Notes under the pieces: model-generated | Seen by the model: the letters and a program-made list of their open reading frames with translations, nothing else | What the model was told of the DNA's origin: nothing | Databases searched by the model: none | Assembly: GCF_014843845.1 (NCBI RefSeq) | Contig: NZ_JHQS01000125.1 | Span: 1 to 51,536 of the forward strand | Direction of reading: 5' to 3' | DNA length: 51,536 nt | Source: Mesorhizobium amorphae | GTDB lineage: Bacteria > Pseudomonadota > Alphaproteobacteria > Rhizobiales > Rhizobiaceae | Translations under genes and position numbers: made by a program | Part shown: positions 33,429 through 42,803 of the stretch, in pieces | Numbering within the stretch: the first letter of the stretch is position 1 | Layout of the letters: the number at the start of each line of letters is the position of its first letter

Positions 33429-34325
33429 ATGCGACCTAAACGACTGAAGTTCTACGCGATCACCCACGACATCCTCGGCGACGTGTTCTGGGATGTCTTC
33501 CGCAGGGGACTTATGGACGCTGCGGAGCGCTATGATGTCGATGTCGAGCACCTGAGGCCTGGCAAATTCTCGCCCGAGATCCAGGCGGGCCTTATCGAGG
33601 GAGCCATGCATGCGCAGCCGGATGGCATCATCTCCACCATTCCGCGCGTGGACGCAGTCGACGCGCCGCTCCGTGCCGTCATCCAGCGGGGCATACCGGT
33701 AATAGCAATCAACGCCAGGGACCCGCGGCCGCAAGGCGAACGCATTCCCTATCTGTTTTACATTGGCGGCGACGATACCAATGCGGGCCGCCTGGCTGGC
33801 AACTATCTGATCGGCAAGCTTTCGCCGAAAAGCGGAATGTGCGTTGATCATTACCTGCATGACCACATCTGCCATTCCGATCGCTATCAGGGTTTCGAAC
33901 AGGCTTTCGGGACTAAGGGCCTGAGGTCAGACCGGCTGCGTGTGCCTGGTGGCGATGCGGAAGCCTGCGCGCGGGCCGTCGCAGAATACCTGACCGAGAA
34001 TGCCGGCGTGGACGCTGTGCTCACACTTGGTCCTCCAGGAGCACAGGCGGTCATTGACGCCCGCAAACTGGTCCCCCACGAACGTCAGTGGGCCCACATG
34101 ACGTTCGACATTGCCCAGCCCCAGATCGATGGCATCCGGTCTGGCGACATTGTCGCCACGATCGACAGCCAGCAATATCTGCAGGGTTATCTTTCGGTGC
34201 AGCAGATGTGGCTGCACGTGGCGCAGGGCTTCACGATGGCTGACGACATCTACACCGGCCCGGCCATTGTCGACGCTTCCAATATTGATGCTGCGGAAGA
34301 CGGCGTAAGGCGGGGTATCCGCTGA
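33429..34325 (+). CDS. Periplasmic-binding-protein-like protein without a signal peptide
   Basis: The 298-residue protein is a sugar-binding type I fold (RbsB-like): KLKFYAITHDILGDVFWDVF-type opening (starting MRPKRLKFYAITHDILGD), FSPEIQAGLIEGAMHAQPDG, GIPVIAINARDPRPQGERIP, and YIGGDDTNAGRLAGNYLIGK. It has no signal peptide: the basic start leads straight into the first strand, and no hydrophobic stretch precedes it. It also lacks a DNA-binding domain. It is therefore predicted to be cytoplasmic. A role as an intracellular sensor or carrier of the pathway substrate is an inference. A binding protein that lost its signal is the alternative. Confidence 0.75.
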   Translation: MRPKRLKFYAITHDILGDVFWDVFRRGLMDAAERYDVDVEHLRPGKFSPEIQAGLIEGAMHAQPDGIISTIPRVDAVDAPLRAVIQRGIPVIAINARDPRPQGERIPYLFYIGGDDTNAGRLAGNYLIGKLSPKSGMCVDHYLHDHICHSDRYQGFEQAFGTKGLRSDRLRVPGGDAEACARAVAEYLTENAGVDAVLTLGPPGAQAVIDARKLVPHERQWAHMTFDIAQPQIDGIRSGDIVATIDSQQYLQGYLSVQQMWLHVAQGFTMADDIYTGPAIVDASNIDAAEDGVRRGIR

Positions 34326-34390
34326 CCCCGGCTTCCGCAGATTCCTCGCACCGAAAATTGCCCGAGGTCTTCCGATCCCCTCCGACCGCA

Positions 34391-34412
34391 CCGGTCAGAT
34401 CCGGCTGACCGG
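34391..34412. terminator. Hairpin at the convergent ends of the binding-protein-like and SMP-30 genes
   Basis: CCGGTCAG (34391-34398) and CTGACCGG (34405-34412) pair perfectly around a 6-nt loop. It overlaps the stop of the leftward gene at 34395 and lies 66 nt beyond the rightward stop. No T-tract follows, so it may act as a weak bidirectional terminator or mRNA end stabiliser. Confidence 0.4.
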
Positions 34413-35264
34413 CTCCCGCAGACCGGTTGCACCCGGCCTGAAGATGAACAGGTTACCGGCCTCGGTCTGGGCCTGTCTCTGTTCATCGTCGAGCAGACGT
34501 TTGGCGGTTGTTACCGCAAGGTAGTCGAGATCGGGCCCGCAGAACGCGCAGGATGTTACCTGCGTGGCTGGCAGGAGCAGCTCGTCCAGAGGACGCCCCT
34601 GCCCTTGGTAGACGGCGATCCGCCCGCCGCCGAACTTGGCGTTCCAGATGTTGCCCTCTGTGTCGGCGACCGCGCCGTCCGGTATCGATGCCAGTGCGGT
34701 GTCGTCAGCAAACACCTCGCGCCCGGCAAGCTCTCCGCTCTGCGGATCGAGATGGTAACGCCAGATCAGCTTCATATGGCTGTCGGTAAAAATGACCTCC
34801 TCACCGGGAAGGAAGACCAGGGCGTTGGGAACGTGAATTCCAGACAGCATCCGGCTGATCTGACCGGCGGGCGAGACCCGGTAGAGGCTGCCTTCGGGCC
34901 GACGGCCCAGGGTCGACATCGACCCGATCCAGAAATTGCCTGCAGGGTCCGCCTTGCCTTCGTTCAGCCGGTTTGTCGGCATGCCCACTTCAGGATGCAG
35001 AATATATTGGTACTGTCCGGTGGCAGGACTGAAGCGGAGAAGACCGGTCTGCGCCGCGACCAGGATTCCATCAGCGCCGAGCAGCGCCAGACCGCCGCCC
35101 AGGGCCGGCAGCGGCCAGGTGCGCGTAGCACGAGACAGCCAGTCAAGCTCGAAAAGCGTGCAGCGCATGATGTCTACCCAGTAGAGACGATTCCGGCGGT
35201 GGTCCCACAAAGGACACTCGCCCAGCTCCATCTGTACCGGCAGCACTTCGATCAGCTGGGACAT
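34395..35264 (-). CDS. SMP-30/gluconolactonase-family lactonase
   Basis: The 289-residue protein starts with ELGECPLWDHRRNRLYWVDI, in which the Glu is the first metal ligand, and goes on with RLNEGKADPAGNFWIGSMST, FTDSHMKLIWRYHLDPQSGE and IPDGAVADTEGNIWNAKFGG, the six-bladed propeller of the SMP-30 family with its metal-binding Asn and Asp. It should hydrolyse a sugar-acid lactone made by one of the dehydrogenases. It follows the IolD gene by 13 nt, so the two are one operon. Confidence 0.88.
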   Translation of the reverse strand: MSQLIEVLPVQMELGECPLWDHRRNRLYWVDIMRCTLFELDWLSRATRTWPLPALGGGLALLGADGILVAAQTGLLRFSPATGQYQYILHPEVGMPTNRLNEGKADPAGNFWIGSMSTLGRRPEGSLYRVSPAGQISRMLSGIHVPNALVFLPGEEVIFTDSHMKLIWRYHLDPQSGELAGREVFADDTALASIPDGAVADTEGNIWNAKFGGGRIAVYQGQGRPLDELLLPATQVTSCAFCGPDLDYLAVTTAKRLLDDEQRQAQTEAGNLFIFRPGATGLREPVSRI

Positions 35265-35277
35265 CGGTTCCCTCCGG

Positions 35278-37152
35278 TCAGACCAGCGTCTTCTGCTTGG
35301 CGCGACCGGTCTCGTAGCGCCTGCGCGCCTCGCGGACCCGTTCCAGACCGGAAACTTCAGCGACGCCGACCTCCCACCACAGGCCGGCCCCGATCGAACC
35401 GCCCCGTTTCTCGGCCTTCACCACGATCACGGCGGGACCGTCGACTGTCCTGGCCTGAGCGAGCGCTTCGGCAAGACCGTCTGGATCGGAAGCGGAAAAC
35501 ACCGCGCAACCCATCGATCGCGCGTTTGCCGCGTAGTCGACGTCGAGATAGTCACCGTCTGGCTGGCGCCCCTCGGCCGAGCGGCGGCGGAATTCATTGC
35601 CGAAGTTGTCTGCGCCTGTGCTGGCCTGCTGAAGCGCCCTGATGCACTGGAATCCCCAGTTCTCGATGACCACTGTGACCAGGCGGGCACCCTCCTGGAC
35701 CGCCGTCACCAGTTCGGTCGGCCCCATGAGATAGGTGCCGTCTCCGATGACAACGAAGACGGTGCCCCTGTTTTCCCGTGCGATTGCAACACCCAGCCCG
35801 GCCGGTATCTCGTGACCCATGCACGAAAAGCCGAATTCGATGAAGCACTCGCTGCCGGCCGAATTATCCCAGGCCTTCATGATCTCGCCTGGTGGCGTGC
35901 CGGCGGCGGCAATCACTACGTCACCCTTCACAGCCGCCTGGTTGACCATGGCGATGATCGTTCCCTGCTTGAGAGGCGCTCCCTGCTCGTGCGAGATGGA
36001 TGCGCGATAGTCTTCCAGCCAGGTATCGACTGCGCCACGAACCTCGTTTCGGAAGCTGTGCGTGGTTGCATAGCCTCTGGCCGACAGCGCCTCGCCAAGC
36101 GCGGCAAGGGCGAGTTTGGCGTCAGCGACAACGGGCTCTGCACCGAGCTTGTAGGCATCCTGCGCGTTGACATTGAGTGAGAGGTAGCGGGTCTCGCTGT
36201 TGAAATGCGACCGGGATGCCGTGGTAAAATCCGTGAGGCGCGTGCCTATTGCAATCACCAGGTCGGCCTTTTCACCAACCCGCGCGGCCGCCCCCGTTCC
36301 TGTTGTGCCGCCGCCTCCCAGAAGCAGCGATGCACCCTGCGAAACGCCCTTGCCGGCGAACGTTTCCATGACAGGGATGCCGAAGCGGTTGCAGAAGGCC
36401 ACAAGCTCAGCTTCGGCCTCGGCATACCGGACTCCCCCGCCAGCAATGACGAGAGGCCGACTGGAGTGCGCGATCAGATCCGCGGCACGTGCAATCTCGT
36501 CTGCATTCGGACTTGCCCGGCGAACACGCCATACGCGCCTGTCGAAGAAACCTGCCGGACAGGAAAACGCCTCGCCCTGGACATCCTGCGGAAGTGAAAT
36601 GGTGACGGCGCCCGTATTTGCCGGGTCGACAAGAATGCGCATGGCCTCCGGCAACGCTGTCAGCAGCTGTTCAGGGCGTGAGATCCGGTCGAAGAACCGG
36701 GACAGCGGCCGGAATGCATCGTTGACCGACAGATCAGCTTCAAGCGGATGTTCGAGAAGCTGAAGGACCGTCCCGGGCCTGCGATGCGCGAAGATGTCAG
36801 AAGGCAGAAGCAGCACCGGAATCCGGTTGATCGTGGCCGTCGCCGCCCCTGTGAGCATGTTGGTTGAGCCTGGACCGATCGAGGCGGAGCAGGCAAGCGT
36901 GGCGCGCCTGTTTTTTGCCTTGGCATAGCCCATGGCGGCGTGAACCATCGATTGCTCGTTCTTCGCCTGGTAGAAGGGCAGATCGTCGCCATACTCCTCA
37001 AGCGCCTCACCCATGCCGGCGACGTTGCCGTGTCCGAAGATCCCAAACATTCCGCCAATCAGACGTTCCTGCAGTCCGTCATAGTCTGAATATTGCGACT
37101 TGAGGAAACGGACGACCGCCTGCGCAGCGGTAAGTGAGACTGTCTGAGCCAT
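35278..37152 (-). CDS. iolD: 3D-(3,5/4)-trihydroxycyclohexane-1,2-dione acylhydrolase (IolD)
   Basis: The 624-residue thiamine-diphosphate enzyme has the expected length for IolD. Its N-terminal Pyr domain contains AKNEQSMVHAAMGYAKAKNR with the catalytic Glu and ACSASIGPGSTNMLTGAATA, a stretch typical of IolD. The PP domain carries the GDG-Nx signature starting IGDGTYLMGPTELVTAVQEG and ending at VIENWG. IolD opens the ring of the dione formed from inosose and yields a deoxy-glucuronate. Here no IolB, IolC or IolA gene is nearby. It heads a two-gene operon with the lactonase, with an operator copy 19 nt upstream. Confidence 0.92.
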   Translation of the reverse strand: MAQTVSLTAAQAVVRFLKSQYSDYDGLQERLIGGMFGIFGHGNVAGMGEALEEYGDDLPFYQAKNEQSMVHAAMGYAKAKNRRATLACSASIGPGSTNMLTGAATATINRIPVLLLPSDIFAHRRPGTVLQLLEHPLEADLSVNDAFRPLSRFFDRISRPEQLLTALPEAMRILVDPANTGAVTISLPQDVQGEAFSCPAGFFDRRVWRVRRASPNADEIARAADLIAHSSRPLVIAGGGVRYAEAEAELVAFCNRFGIPVMETFAGKGVSQGASLLLGGGGTTGTGAAARVGEKADLVIAIGTRLTDFTTASRSHFNSETRYLSLNVNAQDAYKLGAEPVVADAKLALAALGEALSARGYATTHSFRNEVRGAVDTWLEDYRASISHEQGAPLKQGTIIAMVNQAAVKGDVVIAAAGTPPGEIMKAWDNSAGSECFIEFGFSCMGHEIPAGLGVAIARENRGTVFVVIGDGTYLMGPTELVTAVQEGARLVTVVIENWGFQCIRALQQASTGADNFGNEFRRRSAEGRQPDGDYLDVDYAANARSMGCAVFSASDPDGLAEALAQARTVDGPAVIVVKAEKRGGSIGAGLWWEVGVAEVSGLERVREARRRYETGRAKQKTLV

Positions 37153-37170
37153 TTTCTATGTTCCTGAATC

Positions 37171-37186
37171 TTGACTAGCTATGCAT
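37171..37186. promoter_or_regulatory. Predicted LacI-type operator, site 3
   Basis: TTGACTAGCTATGCAT, 19 nt upstream of the iolD start on the minus strand, in the gap shared with the divergent SDR operon. Confidence 0.6.
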
Positions 37187-37273
37187 TTTGGGTTCTGAGT
37201 GAGGCTGCGCTGTCGTTCCGGGGAGCCAGATGATCGCTTCTAAGGCAAAAAACGAAGCAAGAGAAGATGAAAA

Positions 37274-37289
37274 TTGAAATGCTATGCAA
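37274..37289. promoter_or_regulatory. Predicted LacI-type operator, site 4
   Basis: TTGAAATGCTATGCAA, ending 9 nt before the ATG of the SDR gene at 37299. Because it covers the earlier ATG at 37284, it argues that translation starts at 37299. Its distance from site 3 is 103 bp centre to centre, which could allow looping. Confidence 0.6.
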
Positions 37290-37298
37290 AGCGGTCCA

Positions 37299-38039
37299 AT
37301 GAAGCGGTTCGACGGCAAGGTCGTAATGGTCACCGGCGCATCGACGGGCATCGGGCTGGAGACCATACGCAGGATCCAGCGTGAAGGCGGCCAGGTGGCT
37401 GCCGCGCACAGGCGTGCCCCGTCATCGGTAGATGTGGACGGCGCTTTTTCGGTCTACCTCGACGTGACATCATCCGATGCGTGGGAAAAGGCCGTCCAAA
37501 CAGTAGTCGAGCGGTTCGGCCATCTGGACGTTCTGGTGAACAACGCTGGGGCACGCGCAAGCGGAGGCGTCGAGGAGACGAGTCTCGAACTCTGGCATGA
37601 GATGATCGACACCAATCTGACGAGCGTTTTCCTTGGTTGCCGCGCAGCGGTTCCCCGGTTGAGAGCCGCAGGTGGTGGCGCCATCGTCAATGTCGGTTCG
37701 ATCACCGGCATCCGCGGTACGGAGAACATGATCGCCTACAGCGCATCGAAGAGCGGGATAACCACGCTGACGGCGTCGCTGGCGCTTGACCTGGCACGCG
37801 ACAGGATCCGCGTGAATGCGGTCTGTCCGGCGGCCATCGGCACGCGCATGGTGACGTCCTGGCTGGGAGCAGCGCAGGATCCAGATGCGGCCACCCAGGC
37901 GGTTGTGTCGAAACATCCTATCGGCCGGGTCGGCAGGCCCGAGGAAGTGGCCTCGGTCGTCGCCTTCCTCGCAAGCGACGACGCAAGCTTCATGACCGGC
38001 CTCGCCATACCAGTCGATGGCGGGCGTTCCATCCGATGA
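37299..38039 (+). CDS. Short-chain dehydrogenase/reductase (SDR)
   Basis: The 246-residue classical SDR shows TGASTGIGLETI, the NNAGARASG loop, the catalytic Ser in VNVGSITGIRG and the Tyr-Lys pair in AYSASKSGI. It ends with GLAIPVDGGRSIR. It is one of three SDRs of the island and would oxidise a pathway alcohol. The start is placed at 37299 because an upstream in-frame ATG lies inside the operator. The dehydrogenase D gene follows after 28 nt, in the same operon. Confidence 0.87.
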   Translation: MKRFDGKVVMVTGASTGIGLETIRRIQREGGQVAAAHRRAPSSVDVDGAFSVYLDVTSSDAWEKAVQTVVERFGHLDVLVNNAGARASGGVEETSLELWHEMIDTNLTSVFLGCRAAVPRLRAAGGGAIVNVGSITGIRGTENMIAYSASKSGITTLTASLALDLARDRIRVNAVCPAAIGTRMVTSWLGAAQDPDAATQAVVSKHPIGRVGRPEEVASVVAFLASDDASFMTGLAIPVDGGRSIR

Positions 38040-38067
38040 ACTTCAGAGCAGCTCCGGAGACCAGAAA

Positions 38068-39192
38068 GTGAAAAGCTTGAAATTCGGTATTGTAGGATCC
38101 GGCTATATGGCCAAGACCCACAGCCTGGCACTGCGGAACATCGAAGGCTTCCTCTGGCCGAACATGCCTCGGATCGAGATGGTTCGCCTGGCCGACATCG
38201 ATGCACGTCTTGCGGAGGAGAGTGCACGCCGGTGGGGATGGGCAGAAGCAACAACAGACTGGAAGCAGATTACCCGCGCCGACGACATAGACGTCGTGGT
38301 CATCATTACACCCAATGACAGCCATGAGGAGATCGCCAGCGACGCCTTCGCCAATGGAAAACATGTCTTCTGCGAAAAGCCACTCGCCAGCTCGGCTGCC
38401 TCGGCAAAACGGATGGCAGAGGCTGCCAGCAGATCGGGTAAGGTCAACATGGTGAATTTCGTCTACCGCTGCTGGCCGGCGGTGCAATTTGCCAGGAAGC
38501 TGGTGGAGAGCGGCGAACTCGGCGAATTGCGTCACTTCGAAGGCCACTTCTTCCAGGACTATGCCAACGCCCCGGAGCTGCCCTACGCCTGGCGGTTCGA
38601 CAGCGCCCGGGCCGGCGCCGGCGCTGGCGGCGATCTCGGATCCCACATTTCCGATATTGCCGTGGCGCTGGTCGGTCCCATTGCCCGCGTTGCGGCATCC
38701 TCGCGAACGTATTTTCCGCTGCGGGCTGAAGGAGCGGCCATGCGGAATGTCACTGTCGACGACATGATGACCACACTGGTGGAATTCAGGTCGGGGGCAA
38801 CGGGGTCGATTCATTCATGCTGGGCTGCAACCGGGCACAAGAGTGATCTCGCCTTCACGCTGATCGGCTCCAAGGGAGCGCTGTCGTTCAGTTGGGAGCG
38901 CAACAACGAAATCCATCTCTACACCGAGGCCGAGCAGAAGGATCGCAACGGCTTCCGCCGCATCATGATCGGCGGCATTCATCCCGAAGCGGAACCATTC
39001 TGGTATGCGCAAGGGCAAGGTCTGGGTTATGGCGAAGCATTCGTGATCACGGCCCGACGCCTTATTGAGGCAATCCAGAAGAACGACACATCAGCTTCGC
39101 CGAGTTTTGCCGAAGCGGCTCATATCAACGCGGTCATAGAAGCGACCGTGAAAGCCGCTGCAACGCGGCAGTGGCAGGAGGTGGAGGGCTGA
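38068..39192 (+). CDS. Gfo/Idh/MocA-family oxidoreductase (D)
   Basis: This 374-residue protein starts with KFGIVGSGYMAKTHSLALRN, has the EKP motif in GKHVFCEKPLASSAASAK (near residue 97) and a C-terminal catalytic region GAGGDLGSHISDIAVALVGP. It resembles dehydrogenase B, with which it shares the unusually long insertion between strands 1 and 2. The GTG at 38068 fits the ATG-less junction after GGAGA. The frame is open further left, but there it overlaps the SDR gene. It should oxidise a ring or side-chain hydroxyl of the substrate. It ends 58 nt from the convergent gene E. Confidence 0.86.
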   Translation: MKSLKFGIVGSGYMAKTHSLALRNIEGFLWPNMPRIEMVRLADIDARLAEESARRWGWAEATTDWKQITRADDIDVVVIITPNDSHEEIASDAFANGKHVFCEKPLASSAASAKRMAEAASRSGKVNMVNFVYRCWPAVQFARKLVESGELGELRHFEGHFFQDYANAPELPYAWRFDSARAGAGAGGDLGSHISDIAVALVGPIARVAASSRTYFPLRAEGAAMRNVTVDDMMTTLVEFRSGATGSIHSCWAATGHKSDLAFTLIGSKGALSFSWERNNEIHLYTEAEQKDRNGFRRIMIGGIHPEAEPFWYAQGQGLGYGEAFVITARRLIEAIQKNDTSASPSFAEAAHINAVIEATVKAAATRQWQEVEG

Positions 39193-39250
39193 CTGCCCTC
39201 CCTCTATCTGAGGGGTTGGCACGGCACTTCGGGTGCAGGGCTGATGGAGT

Positions 39251-40255
39251 TCAGGACAGCCTTGTCACAAGGCCCGACCTCATGGACTCTTCAGCTGCCT
39301 CCGCAATCTCGAGCGCTTTCAGACCGTCTGCGGCACCAGGCGACATGGCGCCTCCTTCCTCCAGGCGGTTCACGAAATAGTCGAGCTCTCGCCGATAGGC
39401 GTCTGCGTAGCGTTCAAGAAAGAAGGGCTGCGGCTTGTCGGATGACCCGCCGTCGGCGTTCCAGGCAGTGACCGGGGTAGACAAAACATTGCCGAGCTGG
39501 AGCATACCGCCCGCTCCATGAATCTCCGCGCGCTGATCATAGCCATAGGCAGATCGCCAGGAATTGTTGATCGAAACGAGCGTCCCCGAAGGCATCGTCA
39601 GGGTAACCATGACGGTGTCTACATGCCCGGTCGCGGCGATCCGCGGGTCCGTGCGCGCCGCACCGACGGCATAGACGCTATCCGGTTCCTCGCCGGTCAG
39701 CCATCGCGCCATGTCAATGTCATGGATGGTGGTTTCGCGAAGGATGCCGCCTGAAGCCACGATGTAGTCGATCGGCGGCGGACCGGGATCGCGGCTGGTG
39801 AGCAGCACCAGTTCCGGAGCTCCTGCCTTGCCCTCGCGCAGTCGCGAGGCCAGCGACGCGAAACCCGGATCGAAGCGCCGGTTGAACGCCAGCAGGAACG
39901 GTGTGCCAGCCGCCTCGACCGCGGCAACCAGCGAACGAACGGTGTCGAGATCACGCGCCAGTGGCTTCTCGCAGAAGACGGCCTTGCCGCGAGCCAACGC
40001 CTGGTCAATCAGTTCGGGGTGCGTAGAGGCGGCGCTGGCAATGACGATAGCGTCGACGGCAGGATCGTCGAACACGTCGGTTGCCGAGCGCACGTGCGAC
40101 TGAAATGTTTCCGCGAGGGCGCGGGCACCTTCGATATTCGGATCAACGATTGCGGCGAGCACCGCACGAGGATGCGTGGCAATGTTGGCGGCGTGAATCG
40201 AGCCCATCCGACCGGCGCCGAACAGTGCCAGTTGCAGCCGCTTACGTCCTGGCAT
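39251..40255 (-). CDS. Gfo/Idh/MocA-family oxidoreductase (E), inositol 2-dehydrogenase-like
   Basis: The 334-residue protein opens with LQLALFGAGRMGSIHAANIA, has AVFCEKPLARDLDTVRSL with the EKP motif near residue 100, and the catalytic segment ETTIHDIDMARWLTGEEPDS, the M/I-H-D-x-D arrangement of IolG. Length and motifs fit inositol 2-dehydrogenase. The ATG at 40255 is used; the open frame continuing upstream to 41146 is only the antisense reading of the permease region. It follows the second permease gene by 23 nt and closes the transporter operon. Confidence 0.87.
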   Translation of the reverse strand: MPGRKRLQLALFGAGRMGSIHAANIATHPRAVLAAIVDPNIEGARALAETFQSHVRSATDVFDDPAVDAIVIASAASTHPELIDQALARGKAVFCEKPLARDLDTVRSLVAAVEAAGTPFLLAFNRRFDPGFASLASRLREGKAGAPELVLLTSRDPGPPPIDYIVASGGILRETTIHDIDMARWLTGEEPDSVYAVGAARTDPRIAATGHVDTVMVTLTMPSGTLVSINNSWRSAYGYDQRAEIHGAGGMLQLGNVLSTPVTAWNADGGSSDKPQPFFLERYADAYRRELDYFVNRLEEGGAMSPGAADGLKALEIAEAAEESMRSGLVTRLS

Positions 40256-40278
40256 GTGTTCCCCTTGTTTCCGACGCC

Positions 40279-41286
40279 TTACTTGATAATGCCAATCTTC
40301 TCGCGATCGATCGTTATGGCGACTGCAATGACAATGACCACGCCGAAAACGATGTTCTGGTAGGCGGGATTGAGCCCGACGATGACCGTGCCGATGCGCA
40401 CCAGCCCGGCGATTAGTCCACCAACCAGGGCGCAGGCAATGCCCCCTATGCCTCCCGAAATGGCAGTGCCACCAACCACCACACCGACGATCGCCGGAAG
40501 GAGGTAGTTGTTCGCCATTGCAGGCGAGCTGTATCCGGTCTGCCCGAGCAGGAGCAGACCGGCGACAGATGCACAGATCGCTGAAATAGCGAAGGCCAAT
40601 ACCTTCACGCGCAGGGTTTTGACGCCCGACAGAAGGGCCGCCCGTTCTGAAGCACCGACTGCAAAGATCTCGCGGCCAAGACGGGTAAACCGGAACAGCG
40701 CGCCGAGGATGGCGGCCGAGATGAGAACCACAATCACTCCGTTCGGCAACCCGCCCGTGCGGCTGCCGAAGAACGAGATGATGGCGGATGGTTGCGACAA
40801 TGGGGCGGCGGTAGCGTTCGAGATGAAGTGGGTGATCCCGTAGAGCATCCCCAGCGATCCGAAGCTTACGACGAACGACGGAATCTGGGCCCGGTGGTGA
40901 ACATAACCCTGTAGCGCGCCAACGAGGCCGGCAAGCCCGAGCACCGCGACAAAAGCGAATTCCCCCAGGGTCGGATTGAGCATGACGAAGGCGACCGCCG
41001 CAAACGACGCCATGGTCGCGACAGACAGGTCGATACCGCCGAGCAGGATGACGACAGCACTGCCCATGACCAGCATGAGCAGCGGCGCGGCGTCTGTTGT
41101 CAGTCCGGCAAGTGCCCGCAGCGACAGGAGTTTGGGCTGGACCCACGCGATGGTCGAGAACAGTCCGGCAAGCGCGATAGCCGGAACAGCGATTGACCTG
41201 AGCTGACGGGCAATTTCAATTCGCCTGATGGATGCGTTCTGTTCGCCAACCTGGCCAGCGCGAATTTCTGGGCTATCTCCACTCAT
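40279..41286 (-). CDS. Sugar ABC transporter permease (RbsC family), second permease
   Basis: The 335-residue membrane protein has about ten hydrophobic helices and the RbsC signature region (ILLGGIDLSVATMASFAAVA and AVGASERAALLSGVKTLRVK). The segment GGTAISGGIGGIACALVGGL near residue 280 is typical. The ATG at 41286 overlaps the stop of the ATPase gene (ATGA at 41286-41283), so the two are coupled. The protein would form the membrane channel together with the first permease. Confidence 0.88.
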   Translation of the reverse strand: MSGDSPEIRAGQVGEQNASIRRIEIARQLRSIAVPAIALAGLFSTIAWVQPKLLSLRALAGLTTDAAPLLMLVMGSAVVILLGGIDLSVATMASFAAVAFVMLNPTLGEFAFVAVLGLAGLVGALQGYVHHRAQIPSFVVSFGSLGMLYGITHFISNATAAPLSQPSAIISFFGSRTGGLPNGVIVVLISAAILGALFRFTRLGREIFAVGASERAALLSGVKTLRVKVLAFAISAICASVAGLLLLGQTGYSSPAMANNYLLPAIVGVVVGGTAISGGIGGIACALVGGLIAGLVRIGTVIVGLNPAYQNIVFGVVIVIAVAITIDREKIGIIK

Positions 41287-42803
41287 ACCATCGCCTCGAC
41301 AATTTGTTCGGGCCTTGGCTTGTGCAGGCAAAGGTCTTCAAATTTGGCCGACACTTCGCCATCACGCATGACGATCACGGTGTCCGCCATACCCAGCGTC
41401 TCCTCGAGAGTTTCCGAGACGAAGACAATCGCCAGCCCCTGGCGGGCGAGTTCCCTCATGACGCCGAAGAGATCGGCCTTGGCGCCAGGATCAAGGCCAC
41501 GCGTCGGGTGATCGAGGATGAGCACCTGGAGACGATCCGACATCAGCCATTTGGCCAGAGAAACCTTCTGCTGGTTGCCCCCGCTCAACCGCTCGACATA
41601 TTCGACGGGTGAAGGCGTCTTGACCTTGAGCCGGTTGATCCAGGAAAGCGCTTGCGCCGTTTCCTTTTTCCGGTTGATCAGGCCGATCCGTCCCATCTGC
41701 GGGCCGAAGGTGAGAATGATGTTTTCGAGGACGGTGCGTCCGACTATGACACCCTCAAGTTTCCGCTCGGCAGGGACATACCCGATCCCGGCGCGTATCG
41801 CTTCATCGGGCATTGCGGATAAACCCAGTTCGTGGCCGGCGACCTTGACGCTGCCAACCACACCGTCCTCGGCGCCGAAGATGGCACGACAGAAGGTTTC
41901 GGCACCCGAGCCTGCCACACCGGTGACGGCCACGATCTCGCCTGACCTGACCGAGAGAGATACGTCGCGAAACCTGCCCGGCGCGGTGAGACCGGCGACC
42001 ACCAGCCGCGGCTCGAACGCCTCGACCGGCTCGCGACCGCTCTCCTGATAATAGTCGTCGGAGCGTCGGGAGCCGACCATCAGATGGTAGAGCTCCTCGT
42101 GGCTCGTGGTGTCCTGCGTTCTTTCCGCGACATTCTCGCCATTGACCATGACGTGAACGCGGTCGGAGATTTCCAGGACCTCTTCCATCCGGTGAGATAC
42201 AAAAACGACCGATGCGCGCGCTCGCAGTCGCCTGATCTGGCGAAACAGATCTTCGACCTCAGATGGGCTGAGCAGCGACGTTGGTTCGTCAAACAGGATG
42301 ACAAGCGGCTGATCTATCAGTTCCTCGATTGCAAGCACCTTGGCGAACTCGACCATCTGCCGGTCCGGAAAGCTCAGCGCGTCGACCTTGATGTCGGGAG
42401 GGATATCGCACTCAAGCTTTGCGAGCTGTCGGGCAGCTTCCCGATTGAGACCTCTCCAGTTGTAGATACCGAAGCGACGGTGCGGCGACGGCTTGTCGAA
42501 AAAGATATTCTCGGCAACCGTGAGATTGGGGATAAGCGACTGCTCCTGATGGACCAGCCCGATGCCCATGCTCGCCGCAGCCAGCGGCGACCTGACGATG
42601 GTGTCAACGCCACGCAGGCGAATCTTCCCGGTGGTCGGCTGCTCCATCCCTGAAAGGATTTTCAGAAGCGTCGACTTGCCTGAACCATTCTGGCCAATGA
42701 GGCCAAGAACCTCGTTCTGGCGCAACTCTACGCTCACATCGTGCAAGGCACGCACGCCCGGATAGGTCTTGCCAATGTTTGTTGCAGCGAGAACCGGGGT
42801 CAT
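41283..42803 (-). CDS. Sugar ABC transporter ATP-binding protein (RbsA family, two ATPase domains)
   Basis: The 506-residue protein contains two ABC domains. The first has the Walker A GQNGSGKSTLLKIL (near residue 40), LSFPDRQMVEFAKVLA as its signature region and the Walker B LVILFDEPTSLLS. The second has a degenerate Walker A (GVAGSGAETFCRAIFG) but a normal signature LSGGNQQKVSLAKWL and LILDHPTRGLDPGAK. This asymmetry is the rule in RbsA/MglA/XylG ATPases. It powers uptake of the island's substrate. Its start overlaps the stop of the first permease gene by 4 nt. Confidence 0.92.
   Translation of the reverse strand: MTPVLAATNIGKTYPGVRALHDVSVELRQNEVLGLIGQNGSGKSTLLKILSGMEQPTTGKIRLRGVDTIVRSPLAAASMGIGLVHQEQSLIPNLTVAENIFFDKPSPHRRFGIYNWRGLNREAARQLAKLECDIPPDIKVDALSFPDRQMVEFAKVLAIEELIDQPLVILFDEPTSLLSPSEVEDLFRQIRRLRARASVVFVSHRMEEVLEISDRVHVMVNGENVAERTQDTTSHEELYHLMVGSRRSDDYYQESGREPVEAFEPRLVVAGLTAPGRFRDVSLSVRSGEIVAVTGVAGSGAETFCRAIFGAEDGVVGSVKVAGHELGLSAMPDEAIRAGIGYVPAERKLEGVIVGRTVLENIILTFGPQMGRIGLINRKKETAQALSWINRLKVKTPSPVEYVERLSGGNQQKVSLAKWLMSDRLQVLILDHPTRGLDPGAKADLFGVMRELARQGLAIVFVSETLEETLGMADTVIVMRDGEVSAKFEDLCLHKPRPEQIVEAMV

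Noticed and set aside
36066..36074. TTGCATAGC, a half copy of the operator inside iolD
   Set aside because: Only one arm is present and it lies deep in coding sequence, so it is probably chance.
39251..41146. One long frame that would fuse dehydrogenase E to 300 upstream residues
   Set aside because: The upstream part is in another frame of the RbsC permease gene and reads as low-complexity Arg/Ala/Gly sequence; the dehydrogenase has its own ATG at 40255.
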